Positions 1 to 9,048 of a DNA stretch of 64,000 bases are shown here, piece by piece. Origin of the DNA: Shewanella sp. c952 (GTDB lineage: Bacteria; Pseudomonadota; Gammaproteobacteria; Enterobacterales; Shewanellaceae); assembly GCF_019654975.1 (NCBI RefSeq), contig NZ_BPEW01000025.1, forward strand, positions 1 through 64,000, in the 5' to 3' direction. Position numbers and translations under genes: made by a program. Position 1 is the stretch's first letter, and each line of letters opens with the position of its first letter. The notes below the pieces were generated by a model. The model made no database searches, was not told the DNA's origin, and saw nothing but the letters and a program-made list of their open reading frames with translations.

Positions 1-30
1 TCCGCAGCATAGCCATTCTGCCATCGCGCC
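1..30 (-). tRNA. tRNA-Cys, 5' part only (cut by window edge)
   Basis: Read on the minus strand, bases 30 to 1 begin GGCGCGATGGCAGAATGG and continue TATGCTGCGGA. This matches the acceptor, D-arm and start of the anticodon stem of gammaproteobacterial tRNA-Cys from memory. The anticodon itself lies outside the window, so the identity rests on the 5' half. It sits 9 bases downstream of tRNA-Gly on the same strand, the usual Gly-Cys(-Leu) tRNA operon arrangement. Confidence 0.75.
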
Positions 31-39
31 ATATTAAAT

Positions 40-115
40 TGGAGCGACATATCGGGTTCGAACCGATGACCTATACCTTGGCAAGGTATCGCTCTACCAA
101 CTGAGCTAATGTCGC
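40..115 (-). tRNA. tRNA-Gly (anticodon GCC)
   Basis: The minus strand folds as a complete 76-nt tRNA. The acceptor GCGACAT pairs with ATGTCGC. The anticodon loop TTGCCAA, closed by an ATACC/GGTAT stem, gives anticodon GCC. The T-loop is GGTTCGAACC, and U73 is followed by an encoded CCA. U73 is a known tRNA-Gly identity base. The gene leads a tRNA operon that continues into tRNA-Cys. Confidence 0.97.
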
Positions 116-177
116 ATTTCAATTTAACCTGTAATCAAGTTCTTGCTTAGTTCGCTTCCCCTTGACTACGGAATGGC

Positions 178-205
178 ATTCTACCGATTTACTCTGCATA
201 GTCAA
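178..205 (-). promoter_or_regulatory. sigma-70 promoter of the tRNA-Gly/Cys operon
   Basis: On the minus strand TTGACT (200-205) and TAGAAT (178-183) are separated by 16 bases. A GC-containing discriminator follows, and transcription would start near 171, about 55 bases before the tRNA. Seen directly; the start point is inferred. Confidence 0.7.
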
Positions 206-583
206 TCGAGAAAAATGCTTTTTATAACTGTTTGACGTTAAAAGCATCAAAGATAACGTTTTTTGTTCTTATTGATCGTTAGTTGCACAATATCAATGCC
301 CTGCCGTGTTATTGAGTGCTTCTAAATAATACTAGAGTGCAAAATTTTCGTTTAGTAAAGGCTGACATATTCAAGTTATGTGTACAACTTTAGGCATATG
401 ATTTGAAATACGCTGCTTTTGCCGGGTGGAATGCTTTCAATATTCAGCTAAACGACTTTGAGAGTGCCAAAACCAATGCAGCCCCTTTATAATGCTGGCA
501 ATTTAGTGTCGGTCATAGAGCTGTGCTTGAGACCTAGGGCTGTTGTAATCCTTTGAAGTGAGTACTCAACTTAGCGTAAAATA
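206..583. other. intergenic stretch, no gene seen
   Basis: This AT-rich stretch lies between the tRNA promoter and the GAPDH terminator. I find no open frame with a ribosome site and no clear RNA structure. Confidence 0.5.
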
Positions 584-610
584 AAAAACGCCTCTATACA
601 GAGGCGTTTT
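584..610 (-). terminator. rho-independent terminator of the long GAPDH gene
   Basis: Arms AAAAACGCCTC and GAGGCGTTTT flank a short TATACA loop, with T-rich flanks on both sides. It lies 24 bases beyond the stop of the minus-strand GAPDH gene. Confidence 0.8.
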
Positions 611-633
611 AAATGTATACACGCTATCCAGAC

Positions 634-2070
634 TTAACCAAGTGGTAATGACTGGTAGTTAAGACCTAACATTTTTTGCATCACGCCAACGACCTGGCAG
701 CTATAGCCAAATTCATTGTCATACCAAACATAAAGAATAGTACGGTTACCGTCAGCAATGGTTGCTTGAGAATCAACAACACCTGCATAGCGAGAACCAA
801 CCAAATCACTAGACACGATCTCTGTAGATTCAGTGAAGTCGATTTGATTTTGCAGTTCAGACTGCAGCGCCATATCTTTTAGGTATTCATTCATTTCATG
901 CTTATTAGTTTCACCATTAAGGTTTAAGCTAATAATTGCCATTGAAACGTTTGGTGTCGGAACACGAATCGCATTACCTGTTAACTTACCTTCAAGCACA
1001 GGTAATGCTTTAGAAACGGCTTTAGCTGCGCCAGTTTCAGTAATTACCATGTTCAAAGGTGCACTACGACCGCGACGATCAGCAGAGTGGTAGTTATCGA
1101 TAAGGTTTTGGTCATTAGTGTAAGAGTGAATAGTCTCTACGTGACCATTAACAATGCCATATTTATCATTAACAGCTTTAAGTACCGGAGTAATGGCGTT
1201 AGTGGTACAGCTTGCTGCAGATACAATCGTATCTTCATCAAGAATGTCAGACTCGTTAACACCATAAACGATGTTCTTAATTGCGCCTTTAGCTGGAGCA
1301 GTTAAAAGTACTTTAGTTGCGCCCTTCGATTTAAGGTGCAACCCAAGTCCAGCTTCATCTTTCCATATACCCGTGTTATCTACCACTAGTGCGTTAGATA
1401 TACCGTACTTTGTGTAATCAACTTCATCTGGAGAGTTTGCGTAGATGACTTGAATATAAGTACCGTTAGCAATGATTGCATTGTTTTCTTCGTCGACTTC
1501 TACTGAACCATTGAATGGGCCATGTACAGAGTCGCGACGAAGTAGGCTTGCGCGTTTTTCTAGGTCGCCCTTACGGCCACCACGAAGTACGATAGCACGA
1601 AGTCTAAGCTTATTGCTTACACCCGTTCTTTCAATTAACAAGCGAGCTAGAAGACGTCCAATACGGCCAAAACCGTAAAGAACAACATCTCTTGCTTCTT
1701 CAGTATCTTCTTGTGTAATAGCTGCTGACAATTCGCTGCTCATGTAAGCTTCGATTTGGCTCGCATCTTTATATTCACGCCAGTAATTAACAGCCAGTTT
1801 TCCAATGTCGACTTTACACTGTTTTACCGCTAACTTGCTTAAAGCTTCGATAAATGGAAAGCTTTCACGTAGTCTTAGTTTGTCACCGACATGACGGCGC
1901 ACTAAACGGTGTGATTTAATGATTTCGATGGTAGAAGCGTTAAGTAATGGTTTACCGTATACGACAACCTCTACACCTTGGTTACGATATAACTTACCAA
2001 GTAAAGGCTGCATAGCCTCTGCCATTTCGAAACGTTCTTGCCAGCTTTGTAGGTGTTTATCAGCGCTCAT
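634..2070 (-). CDS. long-form glyceraldehyde-3-phosphate dehydrogenase (N-terminally extended)
   Basis: This 478-residue protein has about 125 N-terminal residues of helical, charged sequence ahead of a complete GAPDH fold. The Rossmann motif GFGRIGR is at 133-139. The catalytic cysteine is C288 in ASCTTN, the histidine follows in TIHSYTNDQ, and the C-terminal signature is WYDNEFGYS. Ordinary GAPDH is about 335 residues. Where NAD-dependent enzymes carry an Asp after strand 2, this one reads VLRGG (161-165), so NADP use or relaxed cofactor choice is possible (inference). The start has an AAAGGATC ribosome site. It is divergent from the DUF2989 gene and ends at a terminator. Similar long forms sit beside gapA in Shewanella and Vibrio relatives; the extension's role is unknown to me. 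Confidence 0.9.
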   Translation of the reverse strand: MSADKHLQSWQERFEMAEAMQPLLGKLYRNQGVEVVVYGKPLLNASTIEIIKSHRLVRRHVGDKLRLRESFPFIEALSKLAVKQCKVDIGKLAVNYWREYKDASQIEAYMSSELSAAITQEDTEEARDVVLYGFGRIGRLLARLLIERTGVSNKLRLRAIVLRGGRKGDLEKRASLLRRDSVHGPFNGSVEVDEENNAIIANGTYIQVIYANSPDEVDYTKYGISNALVVDNTGIWKDEAGLGLHLKSKGATKVLLTAPAKGAIKNIVYGVNESDILDEDTIVSAASCTTNAITPVLKAVNDKYGIVNGHVETIHSYTNDQNLIDNYHSADRRGRSAPLNMVITETGAAKAVSKALPVLEGKLTGNAIRVPTPNVSMAIISLNLNGETNKHEMNEYLKDMALQSELQNQIDFTESTEIVSSDLVGSRYAGVVDSQATIADGNRTILYVWYDNEFGYSCQVVGVMQKMLGLNYQSLPLG

Positions 2071-2234
2071 TAACAGATCCTTTATCTCACTTTTCTGATT
2101 TTTTACCAGAAATGTTTGAGTAACAAAAAGAAAAGACCAATAATCTAGGTTATGTAGGGTGTCTTTCCCCGTTTGGTCGGCGCTATTGTAATGAAAACTG
2201 GCCTTTCAGGCTAGTCAGATATTTTATATAACGA

Positions 2235-2249
2235 TGTAATTTAATTAGA
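2235..2249. promoter_or_regulatory. candidate HexR operator upstream of the DUF2989 gene
   Basis: TGTAATTTAATTAGA matches the HexR consensus (TGTAAT, 3 bases, ATTACA) at all but one position of the two half-sites. HexR controls central carbon genes, gap genes included, in Shewanella and related bacteria. It lies 23 bases before the TTG start of the lipoprotein and in the divergent gap region. Binding is inferred. Confidence 0.5.
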
Positions 2250-2272
2250 TAAAAACCAGCATGGAGCCTGTT

Positions 2273-3127
2273 TTGAGTAGAAAATTTGTAATGTTTACAT
2301 CACTTCTAGGAATTACGGCCTTTTTTGGTCTATTTGGCTGCGAACCGACCTCAAATACACAGAAGATCTGTAACAAAAATCCTGAACTTTGTTCCGATCT
2401 ACATAAAGATAGTTGGTGCAGATTCGAAAAAGGTGACCTTATCCGTAACAGATACCTGTTAATGACGACGGAATCACCAAAAGGCGAACAGCTTTTCGAC
2501 CAATTATTGTACTTAGAAGATTACAACAAGTGCATTGAACTTGCTGCTGGAGTGCAGCATATTTTGCATCCTGAGCGCACAAACGATCGCGCTCGTGCTT
2601 TTGGGTTAAGCTCTCAGACACTGGCTCAACTGCAAGAAACAACCAAAAATAGCCAAGATCCACATTTGGCTTATTATCATTGGTCTAGGTTTAACGATAT
2701 AGAAGCTGGAAAAGTACTATTCGACGCAGAGAAGAATGGTTTAATTAAAGATATTAGGCTTAAAGCGCAACTAGCGGCTCATTATTTAAAGAGCAACCCT
2801 AGTAAAGCGAAACGTTTGTACGCAGCAACATTATCAGGCGCCGACAAAGCCTCATTTGATCCAGATTGGTTGTTAGCTTTAGCTACCCTCTATAAAAACG
2901 AAAATCGCCCAGAGATGCACTATTTGCTATCAAAAACAAATATCATCATGACAGATGCTAATTTTGTAGAGGAGCAGATGTTAGCAATGATCCAAGGAAA
3001 TAGGATATTGCAGGAAAAGTTAGATAAAGAAGCTGAAAATTTGGCTAATGTACTAGAATCTGGAATGTATGCGCAAAGTAAGCTAAAAATTGTCTTGGAG
3101 CAGGATTTAGACCAAGCAGTTAATTAA
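2273..3127 (+). CDS. DUF2989 family lipoprotein
   Basis: The protein has 284 residues from the chosen start. A TTG at 2273 is preferred over the ATG at 2261. GGAG (2263-2266) lies 6 bases before the TTG but would fall inside the first codons of the longer reading. The result is a clean lipoprotein signal: MSRKFVMFTS, a hydrophobic stretch, then the lipobox LFGC. The mature part is helical, with several paired cysteines near its N terminus, and resembles the DUF2989 family of Shewanella-type genomes. Function is unknown. It sits between two GAPDH genes, which hints at co-regulation and not at a known biochemical role. Confidence 0.8.
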   Translation: MSRKFVMFTSLLGITAFFGLFGCEPTSNTQKICNKNPELCSDLHKDSWCRFEKGDLIRNRYLLMTTESPKGEQLFDQLLYLEDYNKCIELAAGVQHILHPERTNDRARAFGLSSQTLAQLQETTKNSQDPHLAYYHWSRFNDIEAGKVLFDAEKNGLIKDIRLKAQLAAHYLKSNPSKAKRLYAATLSGADKASFDPDWLLALATLYKNENRPEMHYLLSKTNIIMTDANFVEEQMLAMIQGNRILQEKLDKEAENLANVLESGMYAQSKLKIVLEQDLDQAVN

Positions 3128-3274
3128 AAATGGCGCGTGTAGTTTGTATTCGGCAATATGTTTGCCAACTTACAAACATTTTCTTAATTTAGCTGAAAAA
3201 TAGCGAAATACGCGATCCATGTAAAAAAATTACCTAAATTGTTAAGGGAATCGCGCCTATTTGGTCGATATTGC

Positions 3275-3309
3275 TTGACGGTAGCTGTCAGTTTGGTAAT
3301 TTTACTACC
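3275..3309 (+). promoter_or_regulatory. gapA promoter with overlapping HexR-like operator
   Basis: TTGACG (3275-3280) and TAATTT (3297-3302), 16 bases apart, form a plausible sigma-70 promoter. Overlapping the -10, 3295-3309 reads GGTAATTTTACTACC. This fits the inner HexR half-sites GTAAT/ATTAC with one inner mismatch, and the outermost bases differ too. A repressor bound there would block the -10. The match is weaker than at 2235. Confidence 0.45.
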
Positions 3310-3343
3310 AGATTCTATTTAAACTTTACCTGAGGGATATGAG

Positions 3344-4354
3344 ATGACTATCCGAGTTGCAATTAACGGCTATGGCCGTATCGGCCGCAATGTTCTACGT
3401 GCTCTATATGAAAGCGAAAAGAACTACCCTATCAAAATTGTTGCGTTAAATGATCTAGGCGACGCTTCAATCAACGCTCACCTAACAAAGTATGATTCTG
3501 TTCATGGTCGCTTCAATGCAAAAGTTGAGCACGCTGACGATGCTATTTTTGTTAATGAAGATAAGATCCTTACATTCCAAGAGCGTGACCCATCGAAACT
3601 TCCATGGGATGAGCTCAATGTAGATGTTGTTTTCGAGTGTACAGGTATATTCACTTCTAAAGAGTCTGTGCAACCTCACCTAACTGCTGGCGCAAAGAAA
3701 GTCATTATCTCTGCACCAGGTAAGAATGTTGATGCAACGGTTGTTTACGGTGTTAACAATGACGAAATTACTGGCGACATGACTGTAATTTCTAATGCCT
3801 CTTGTACTACTAACTGTTTAGCACCATTTGCTAAGCCGTTAAATGATGAGATTGGTATTGAATCAGGTCTAATGACAACCATTCATGCTTACACTAACGA
3901 TCAACGTTTATCAGATGTTTACCATACTGATTTGCGCCGTGCTCGTGCTGCTGCAATGTCAATGATCCCAACACGTACTGGCGCTGCTGCTGCAGTGGGC
4001 CTCGTTGTACCAGAACTTGCTGGTAAGTTTGATGGTTTAGCAGTACGTGTACCAACAGTAAACGTATCACTGGTCGATCTTTCTTTCGTAGCTGCTCGCG
4101 ACACGACAGTCGAAGAGATTAACGCTATCATTGAAAAAGCAGCTTCTGTTGCGCCACTGAGTGAAGTTCTAGCTGTAAACCATGAACCTTTGGTTTCTAT
4201 CGACTTTAACCATAACCCGTACTCGTCTAACTTTGATGCGACTCAAACTCGCGTTAATGGACGTCTAGTTAAAGTTATGGCTTGGTATGACAACGAATGG
4301 GGTTTCAGCAACCGCATGCTAGATAACGCTGTTGCGTTAATGTCTGCAAAGTAA
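3344..4354 (+). CDS. gapA: type I glyceraldehyde-3-phosphate dehydrogenase
   Basis: This 336-residue protein, the standard GAPDH length, catalyses the NAD-linked oxidation and phosphorylation of glyceraldehyde-3-phosphate in glycolysis. The Rossmann motif GYGRIGR spans 9-15. D37 in NDLGD is the NAD-type acidic residue. The catalytic pair is C154 in NASCTTNC and H181 in IHAYTNDQ, and the C-terminal signature is WYDNEWGFS. The TNDQ loop and a RTGAAAAV segment keep the phosphate sites of true GAPDH; erythrose-4-phosphate dehydrogenase has different residues there. A GAGGGATATGAG ribosome site precedes the ATG, and a strong terminator follows. Confidence 0.96.
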   Translation: MTIRVAINGYGRIGRNVLRALYESEKNYPIKIVALNDLGDASINAHLTKYDSVHGRFNAKVEHADDAIFVNEDKILTFQERDPSKLPWDELNVDVVFECTGIFTSKESVQPHLTAGAKKVIISAPGKNVDATVVYGVNNDEITGDMTVISNASCTTNCLAPFAKPLNDEIGIESGLMTTIHAYTNDQRLSDVYHTDLRRARAAAMSMIPTRTGAAAAVGLVVPELAGKFDGLAVRVPTVNVSLVDLSFVAARDTTVEEINAIIEKAASVAPLSEVLAVNHEPLVSIDFNHNPYSSNFDATQTRVNGRLVKVMAWYDNEWGFSNRMLDNAVALMSAK

Positions 4355-4380
4355 ATTTGCTAATACCATAAAATAAAAAA

Positions 4381-4404
4381 GCCCAGCAATGCTGGGCTTT
4401 TTTG
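4381..4404 (+). terminator. gapA terminator
   Basis: GCCCAGC and GCTGGGC pair around an AAT loop and are followed by TTTTTTTGT, 26 bases after the gapA stop. The A-run on the other side could also serve minus-strand transcription. Confidence 0.9.
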
Positions 4405-4655
4405 TATCTAGCTATGCAACCAATAGCGCTAATAACCTATATAGAGCTATTCAAGTAATTTCAGTTGGCCGTTAGCAATAATGACTGTGGGCTCTGCAAG
4501 TAATAATAGGGTTATCATTAAGTTTACACGCCGTAGTTAGATAGAGAGCAAAGTCTGCGCCGCGCCATTGTATAAACCGATAAATGGCCTTATCTAAGAC
4601 CACTAAACTCTCGTTGAGCGATCTAATCTTTATACTCATCGGTATTAGATCAATA

Positions 4656-4985
4656 TTAGTGTTTTGATTGCACTTTTGGGTTCATGCAAAGGTAGTCGTC
4701 TATCATTTCAATATTTTGGTCGATATAACCCAATAATATCTTTTGTTCAACTTCACCTATCTCAGCACTCAAAATTGCTCGATGTAGCTCAAGCGCTTCA
4801 GATTTGTGACTTAGTAATGTCATTGAAGAGATAAGATTACTCTCTAGACATCGCTTAAGTAATGCTCGCTGTGTAAGCTTAATTGATGTTTGGACTGAGT
4901 CACATAAAACGGATAGTTTTTCATCAATGATTATCTGCGCTGCTAGACCTGCGTGTTGCCTGTTTAGTTGTCTACTTGAATACAT
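4656..4985 (-). CDS. hypothetical helical protein
   Basis: This 109-residue protein has a good ribosome site (AGAGGTG, 5 bases before the ATG), which supports a real gene. It is predicted helical, with three cysteines and no signal peptide or membrane segment. I do not recognise a family. It stands alone between the gapA terminator and another small minus-strand gene, with about 115 bases between the two, so each probably has its own promoter. The 250 bases between the gapA terminator and this gene show nothing recognisable. Confidence 0.6.
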   Translation of the reverse strand: MYSSRQLNRQHAGLAAQIIIDEKLSVLCDSVQTSIKLTQRALLKRCLESNLISSMTLLSHKSEALELHRAILSAEIGEVEQKILLGYIDQNIEMIDDYLCMNPKVQSKH

Positions 4986-5100
4986 CTAACACCTCTATAA
5001 AATAAGATTTTCACTTTCTATAAGAGATTATATTTCTTGTTAGCTGTACCTAGGCTTAATCAGGTGAGTGTACATAACTGTATGTATCTACGTTAATATT

Positions 5101-5376
5101 CTAGCTGCGCTTTATACGTACCACTTTGAACACATCGATTTCAAAACCTGCTATGCCTTCTGTTGCGCTATAGTAAGTCATGTTGACTCGGGCACCTTTT
5201 AAGCACTTATATTTTTTTCGGCGTTTAAACTTAAACGGGGTATCGCAATCTTCTATCATGACCGTATGCAGCACCCAGTCTTCTTTCTCTCGTTGAACAT
5301 GAGATAAAACAGAAACATTTTCAGAGTGAACGAGTTGCTGGTGTTGATTTAGCATCTTGTCTACAGGTGTTTTCAC
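5101..5376 (-). CDS. hypothetical small basic protein
   Basis: This 91-residue protein starts at GTG, with AGGACGAAG about 9 bases upstream. The N-terminal half is polar, followed by a basic patch (KFKRRKKYK) and a likely beta-rich C-terminal half ending in KVVRIKRS. No signal peptide or catalytic motif is visible. I recall similar uncharacterised small proteins in Shewanella but cannot assign a function. The basic patch would suit nucleic-acid binding, which is only a guess. Confidence 0.6.
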   Translation of the reverse strand: MKTPVDKMLNQHQQLVHSENVSVLSHVQREKEDWVLHTVMIEDCDTPFKFKRRKKYKCLKGARVNMTYYSATEGIAGFEIDVFKVVRIKRS

Positions 5377-5444
5377 GAACTTCGTCCTAATAAAAAAATC
5401 AGTCTATAAAGGTAGCACAACCAGCGGGAACTGTATTGAGCTAG

Positions 5445-6785
5445 CTAAAGAAATCGGTCTCTTAACCAGCCATAATGGTAATAGCCCCACTGTCCTACCC
5501 GTCTTAGTTGCGGTAATGGGAATTTAGGTAGCGGTAGTTGATAAAGTGGTAAAGCTGGAACTTGTCTTCCGGCTATTTGTTCAGCTAGCCTGAACGCTGC
5601 TTGTGAGCTGAAAGATACCCCTGAACCACAATACCCCATACTATAGCCTACGCCGTTAGAGGCATATACATGTGGCATGTCATCGAGTGCTGCGGCGATC
5701 CAACCAGTCCAATTATAAGCGACAGCCTTATTCTGCAGCGCTGGAAAACACTTATCAAGCGCAAACTTTAATCGTTTCTGGTAAATAGGCTTATGTGCAT
5801 CTTTGCCTTGAATCGCCCCTCTGCCACCGAAAAGTAGCCTGTTATCTGGCAACAAGCGGTAATAATACTTAAGAATGCGGGTATCCATTGTCACCTGATG
5901 GGTATTGAGGCCACAGCTATGCAGCTCTTGTTCCGATAATGGCTCGGTAACAATCACATTGCTGAGTATCGGTAAGTAACGATTATCAATATTTGAACTG
6001 AACGACTTTGGTGTATAGGCGTTTCCTGCGGTGATGACCTTGTTAGCCGTGATTTCCCCTTTAGAGGTTATCAGACGGTGTTTATTACCTTCTGTAAGCC
6101 ATTCGGTTACGCAGGTGTTTTCATAAAGGTCAACGCCCTTTCCTAGCACCATTGATTTATAACCTAGCAATAATTTTAACGGGTTAACACCAAAACCATC
6201 AGCTAATCTTAACGCACCATAGGCTTGTTGATGATCCATGAATTCAGTTTTAAAGCGGCTAGCCGTTATAAACTCAGCATCTTCTCCAAGTTCTTTCTTT
6301 ATAAACCCAGCAGCGCTTTGCAGCTGATCTAGTGCTTTTTTGTTATGCGCTACTTTTAAATAACCTTTTTGTTGCGGTTCGCAATCAATATTAAACTCGT
6401 TGATCAGCCCATCGACTCTAGATACCGCTTCGCTAAACTCATTGTAAATGCCCTTAGCGGTGTCGAGATCCCATCTCGATGCCATCTGCTTATAGCCCAG
6501 TCTTCCTGAGCCCTTTAATACAAAACCTGCATTTCTTGCTGATGCACCAAAGCCGACTTGGTTGGCTTCCAACACACAGACATCAATGTTGTGCTCAGTT
6601 GCTAGATAATAAGCACTCAACAAACCGGTATAGCCGCCGCCTATTACCGCGACATCAACACTTCGATTACCCGGCAACATTGGACTCGCTACGCCTAATG
6701 ATGCGGTGCTTGCCCAGTATGAGTGGCAAGGCTTTAGGTTTGCAGGCGTACTGTTATAAAGTGGGTCAAATAGTTCACTATTCAT
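5445..6785 (-). CDS. FAD-dependent amine oxidoreductase of the DAO/PuuB type
   Basis: This 446-residue member of the DAO (D-amino-acid oxidase/glycine oxidase) superfamily has the FAD-binding dinucleotide motif VIGGGYTGLLSAYYLA near residue 48. The next stretch is LEANQVGFGASARNAG, typical of gamma-glutamylputrescine oxidase and OrdL-like proteins. A C-terminal GYCGSGVSFS closes the FAD site. The likely reaction is oxidation of a secondary or primary amine, possibly in polyamine use. No other puu genes lie nearby, so the substrate is open. The GNAT gene immediately upstream ends 16 bases before this start, so the two probably form an operon with an acetyl- and an amine-acting enzyme. Confidence 0.85.
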   Translation of the reverse strand: MNSELFDPLYNSTPANLKPCHSYWASTASLGVASPMLPGNRSVDVAVIGGGYTGLLSAYYLATEHNIDVCVLEANQVGFGASARNAGFVLKGSGRLGYKQMASRWDLDTAKGIYNEFSEAVSRVDGLINEFNIDCEPQQKGYLKVAHNKKALDQLQSAAGFIKKELGEDAEFITASRFKTEFMDHQQAYGALRLADGFGVNPLKLLLGYKSMVLGKGVDLYENTCVTEWLTEGNKHRLITSKGEITANKVITAGNAYTPKSFSSNIDNRYLPILSNVIVTEPLSEQELHSCGLNTHQVTMDTRILKYYYRLLPDNRLLFGGRGAIQGKDAHKPIYQKRLKFALDKCFPALQNKAVAYNWTGWIAAALDDMPHVYASNGVGYSMGYCGSGVSFSSQAAFRLAEQIAGRQVPALPLYQLPLPKFPLPQLRRVGQWGYYHYGWLRDRFL

Positions 6786-6800
6786 AAAAAGCTTATAATT

Positions 6801-7355
6801 TTAGTTAAAGGTCAGTAACATTTCACTGGCGGTACATGTGCAGTTTGAACCGCATATCACGCAAATATAATCGGGGTGGTCACTGGTATCATTCCATCGA
6901 TTTGGATGATCTTTGATGAGTATGCCACCTGCTTTACTAAAGTAACGCACAGCTGAGTTATTTGGGCTTTGTTTCCATAGATGGCTTATCCCAGCTCGCG
7001 CCCCCTGACGCTTTAGCGCTGCCACTGAAGACTGCAACAGCAATCCGCCTAAGCCTTTACCTCGAGCCTCTTCTGCGACCGTATTGCATTTAAAGTAACC
7101 GACATGCTCGGTTGGAACTGACCATTCGTCTGGTGAGCACCATTTATCTATATCCCATTGCTCGGCAGCATAGGTCAGCCTAAAACCGAGTAATTTGCCA
7201 GATTCTAATGCAACAAAGCTACTATTAATGCCGTTTTTGGAGCCTTTTTCAACAATCATTGATAAAGAACTGCGGTCTAAGTAACCTTCACCATGAACCA
7301 AATTACCCAGGTTAATCACTTCGTCAAAGTAAGTATCTGTAATTTCAAAAATCAT
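6801..7355 (-). CDS. GNAT-family N-acetyltransferase
   Basis: This 184-residue protein carries the acetyl-CoA-binding loop in EEARGKGLGGLLLQSS (R/Q-x-x-G-x-G/A type), followed by the usual helix and the SPNNSAVRYFSKAG segment of GNAT motif B. The extreme C terminus adds four closely spaced cysteines (ICVICGSNCTCTAS), not part of the core fold; they could bind a metal. It precedes the amine oxidoreductase in a likely two-gene operon. The acceptor substrate is unknown; a small amine is reasonable from context. No strong ribosome site is visible, so the start is less certain. Confidence 0.8.
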   Translation of the reverse strand: MIFEITDTYFDEVINLGNLVHGEGYLDRSSLSMIVEKGSKNGINSSFVALESGKLLGFRLTYAAEQWDIDKWCSPDEWSVPTEHVGYFKCNTVAEEARGKGLGGLLLQSSVAALKRQGARAGISHLWKQSPNNSAVRYFSKAGGILIKDHPNRWNDTSDHPDYICVICGSNCTCTASEMLLTFN

Positions 7356-7640
7356 ATTCTATTATTTTTATCCTAAAACGGTGAATCGGCACAATAGCAT
7401 ATTCATAACCAAATTCTGAATCGGTGAAAGAATCGTCGAGTTCAATTTTAAAAAAAGCGCAGTTTATGGATGTTCTGCTCGTACCTTTTGGTTTCCGATT
7501 AGGTGTAGGGAGTATATTAAATTCGCTGACGTTTTAATCTATTGTGCAGCTAGGTTTGTACTTATATGTCCATTTCCATTATGTTATTAGAAAAAATTCA
7601 ATGATTAAACATCATATGATAGTGAACAGGGATAAGTTAA

Positions 7641-8699
7641 GTGTCTAAAGATAAGCTTTTAGCGCCAACATTTAATGTGGCACGTTATATTATAAACATG
7701 AACAACCGAGTATATGATGGTTTACTTGCTTTCATTGGTAAACTTACCTTTGTTCAAAAGCTCTATCTTTTTGCCTTTATTTTATTATGTTTTAGCAAGA
7801 GTTTAGTCATTGTTGCAGCCATAACGGTTGTTGGATTACTCGCTGAATTCTGGCCGCTATTTGCTCGAGTATGGCACTCTCTAGCAGGAAAAGCAGTGTT
7901 ACTACTTTTCTATGCCGTTATTGCTAACTTTGCGTTAGCAGGTGCCGCCTCGGTCGTTAATGAGGTTGTTGGCGTATCTTCGAGTCATTTTAGCTATACC
8001 CATAACTTCGCTATTTTGCTTTATCTGCCCGCATGGACATTGGCAATCAGCATTATTGCACTATTACTGCTTCAAATTTTTGTACCTTTCTACCTGTTTA
8101 CTCTGTTGTTATTAAAACCGTTTGGTGTCGACGGCTTTAACCTTACTAATTTGCAACATTATCAGAAGTGGACGATGTTTTTTCGCCTCATTCTATCCAG
8201 TATTTTGCTTTATCACTTAGCACTTATAAGCGATGTAGATTCGGTTATAGAGGAAAACCTTGATAACCCCAAGTTGCTCAATATCCAACAGACATCAACC
8301 GAGGGAGCAGATCTTGAGAAGATTATTCTAGACTCTGTGGGTGAGAGTGAGGTCGATGCTCTAGAGCAAGAAAATACTGACGATAAAAGCGCTCCGACTA
8401 ACAACGAGAAGCACGATTCAGGCAACTCGACGTTAGACTCCTTGGAGCAAGAGATTAAAACCAGTGTTAATAAATCATTGCGATTACGGGCGCTCTATTC
8501 TCAAAAAACAAGGGAATTAATTGCGCACTTTGCTTATCAATTAGAAGCAGATGGAAAGTCGCGCTGCGCTATTTCTGATAATGCTCATATTGTTGAACTT
8601 AATGATTATGAAATTCTAGAGATCAGCCCTGATATGTCGAAACCATATGGATATGATTTCGAGGTCAAAGTGTGCCAATCTCCGGCTTTTCCACTTTGA
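7641..8699 (+). CDS. multi-spanning membrane protein of unknown function
   Basis: This 352-residue protein starts at GTG behind AGGGATAAG, which is a good ribosome site. Residues 30-200 hold about four or five hydrophobic segments (FAFILLCFSKSLVIVAA, AVLLLFYAVIANFAL, a LAISIIALLLLQIF segment and ILSSILLYHLALI). An acidic, probably disordered stretch (about 205-275) follows, then a soluble C-terminal domain ending with two cysteines. I do not recognise a family. It is monocistronic and divergent from the GNAT operon, with about 285 bases between. Confidence 0.7.
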   Translation: MSKDKLLAPTFNVARYIINMNNRVYDGLLAFIGKLTFVQKLYLFAFILLCFSKSLVIVAAITVVGLLAEFWPLFARVWHSLAGKAVLLLFYAVIANFALAGAASVVNEVVGVSSSHFSYTHNFAILLYLPAWTLAISIIALLLLQIFVPFYLFTLLLLKPFGVDGFNLTNLQHYQKWTMFFRLILSSILLYHLALISDVDSVIEENLDNPKLLNIQQTSTEGADLEKIILDSVGESEVDALEQENTDDKSAPTNNEKHDSGNSTLDSLEQEIKTSVNKSLRLRALYSQKTRELIAHFAYQLEADGKSRCAISDNAHIVELNDYEILEISPDMSKPYGYDFEVKVCQSPAFPL

Positions 8700-9048
8700 C
8701 CCCAATGTTAAAGTCACCAGCAAGGGTTCAAATGATTAGAACGGCATATCCCGTTCAAAGGGTATAAAGTAAAAATTGTAAACCTTTGTTAATCGTTAGT
8801 ATTTTGTGTTTAATGAAGACGCTAAACATAAGTTATATAGCGGTATAATATGCTGGCATTAAGAAGATTACTGCAATTAATTCGCTTTTGTAAGCCAATA
8901 AAGCGCTAGATCCTATAAGTAATAACCCAAAAAACCTTTTAGCAACAGGGTTAACTTAGTGTATCGAGTCTATTGTATAATTTTCTAAAACAACCCCATT
9001 AAAATAAGCAATGACGCAATGTCGTTGTAATAATAAGAGATGTATCCA
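8700..9048. other. intergenic region before the M1 peptidase
   Basis: About 350 bases without a supported gene. A perfect TATAAT occurs at 8845-8850 but I see no well-spaced -35. No hairpin terminator is visible behind the membrane-protein gene. Confidence 0.4.
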
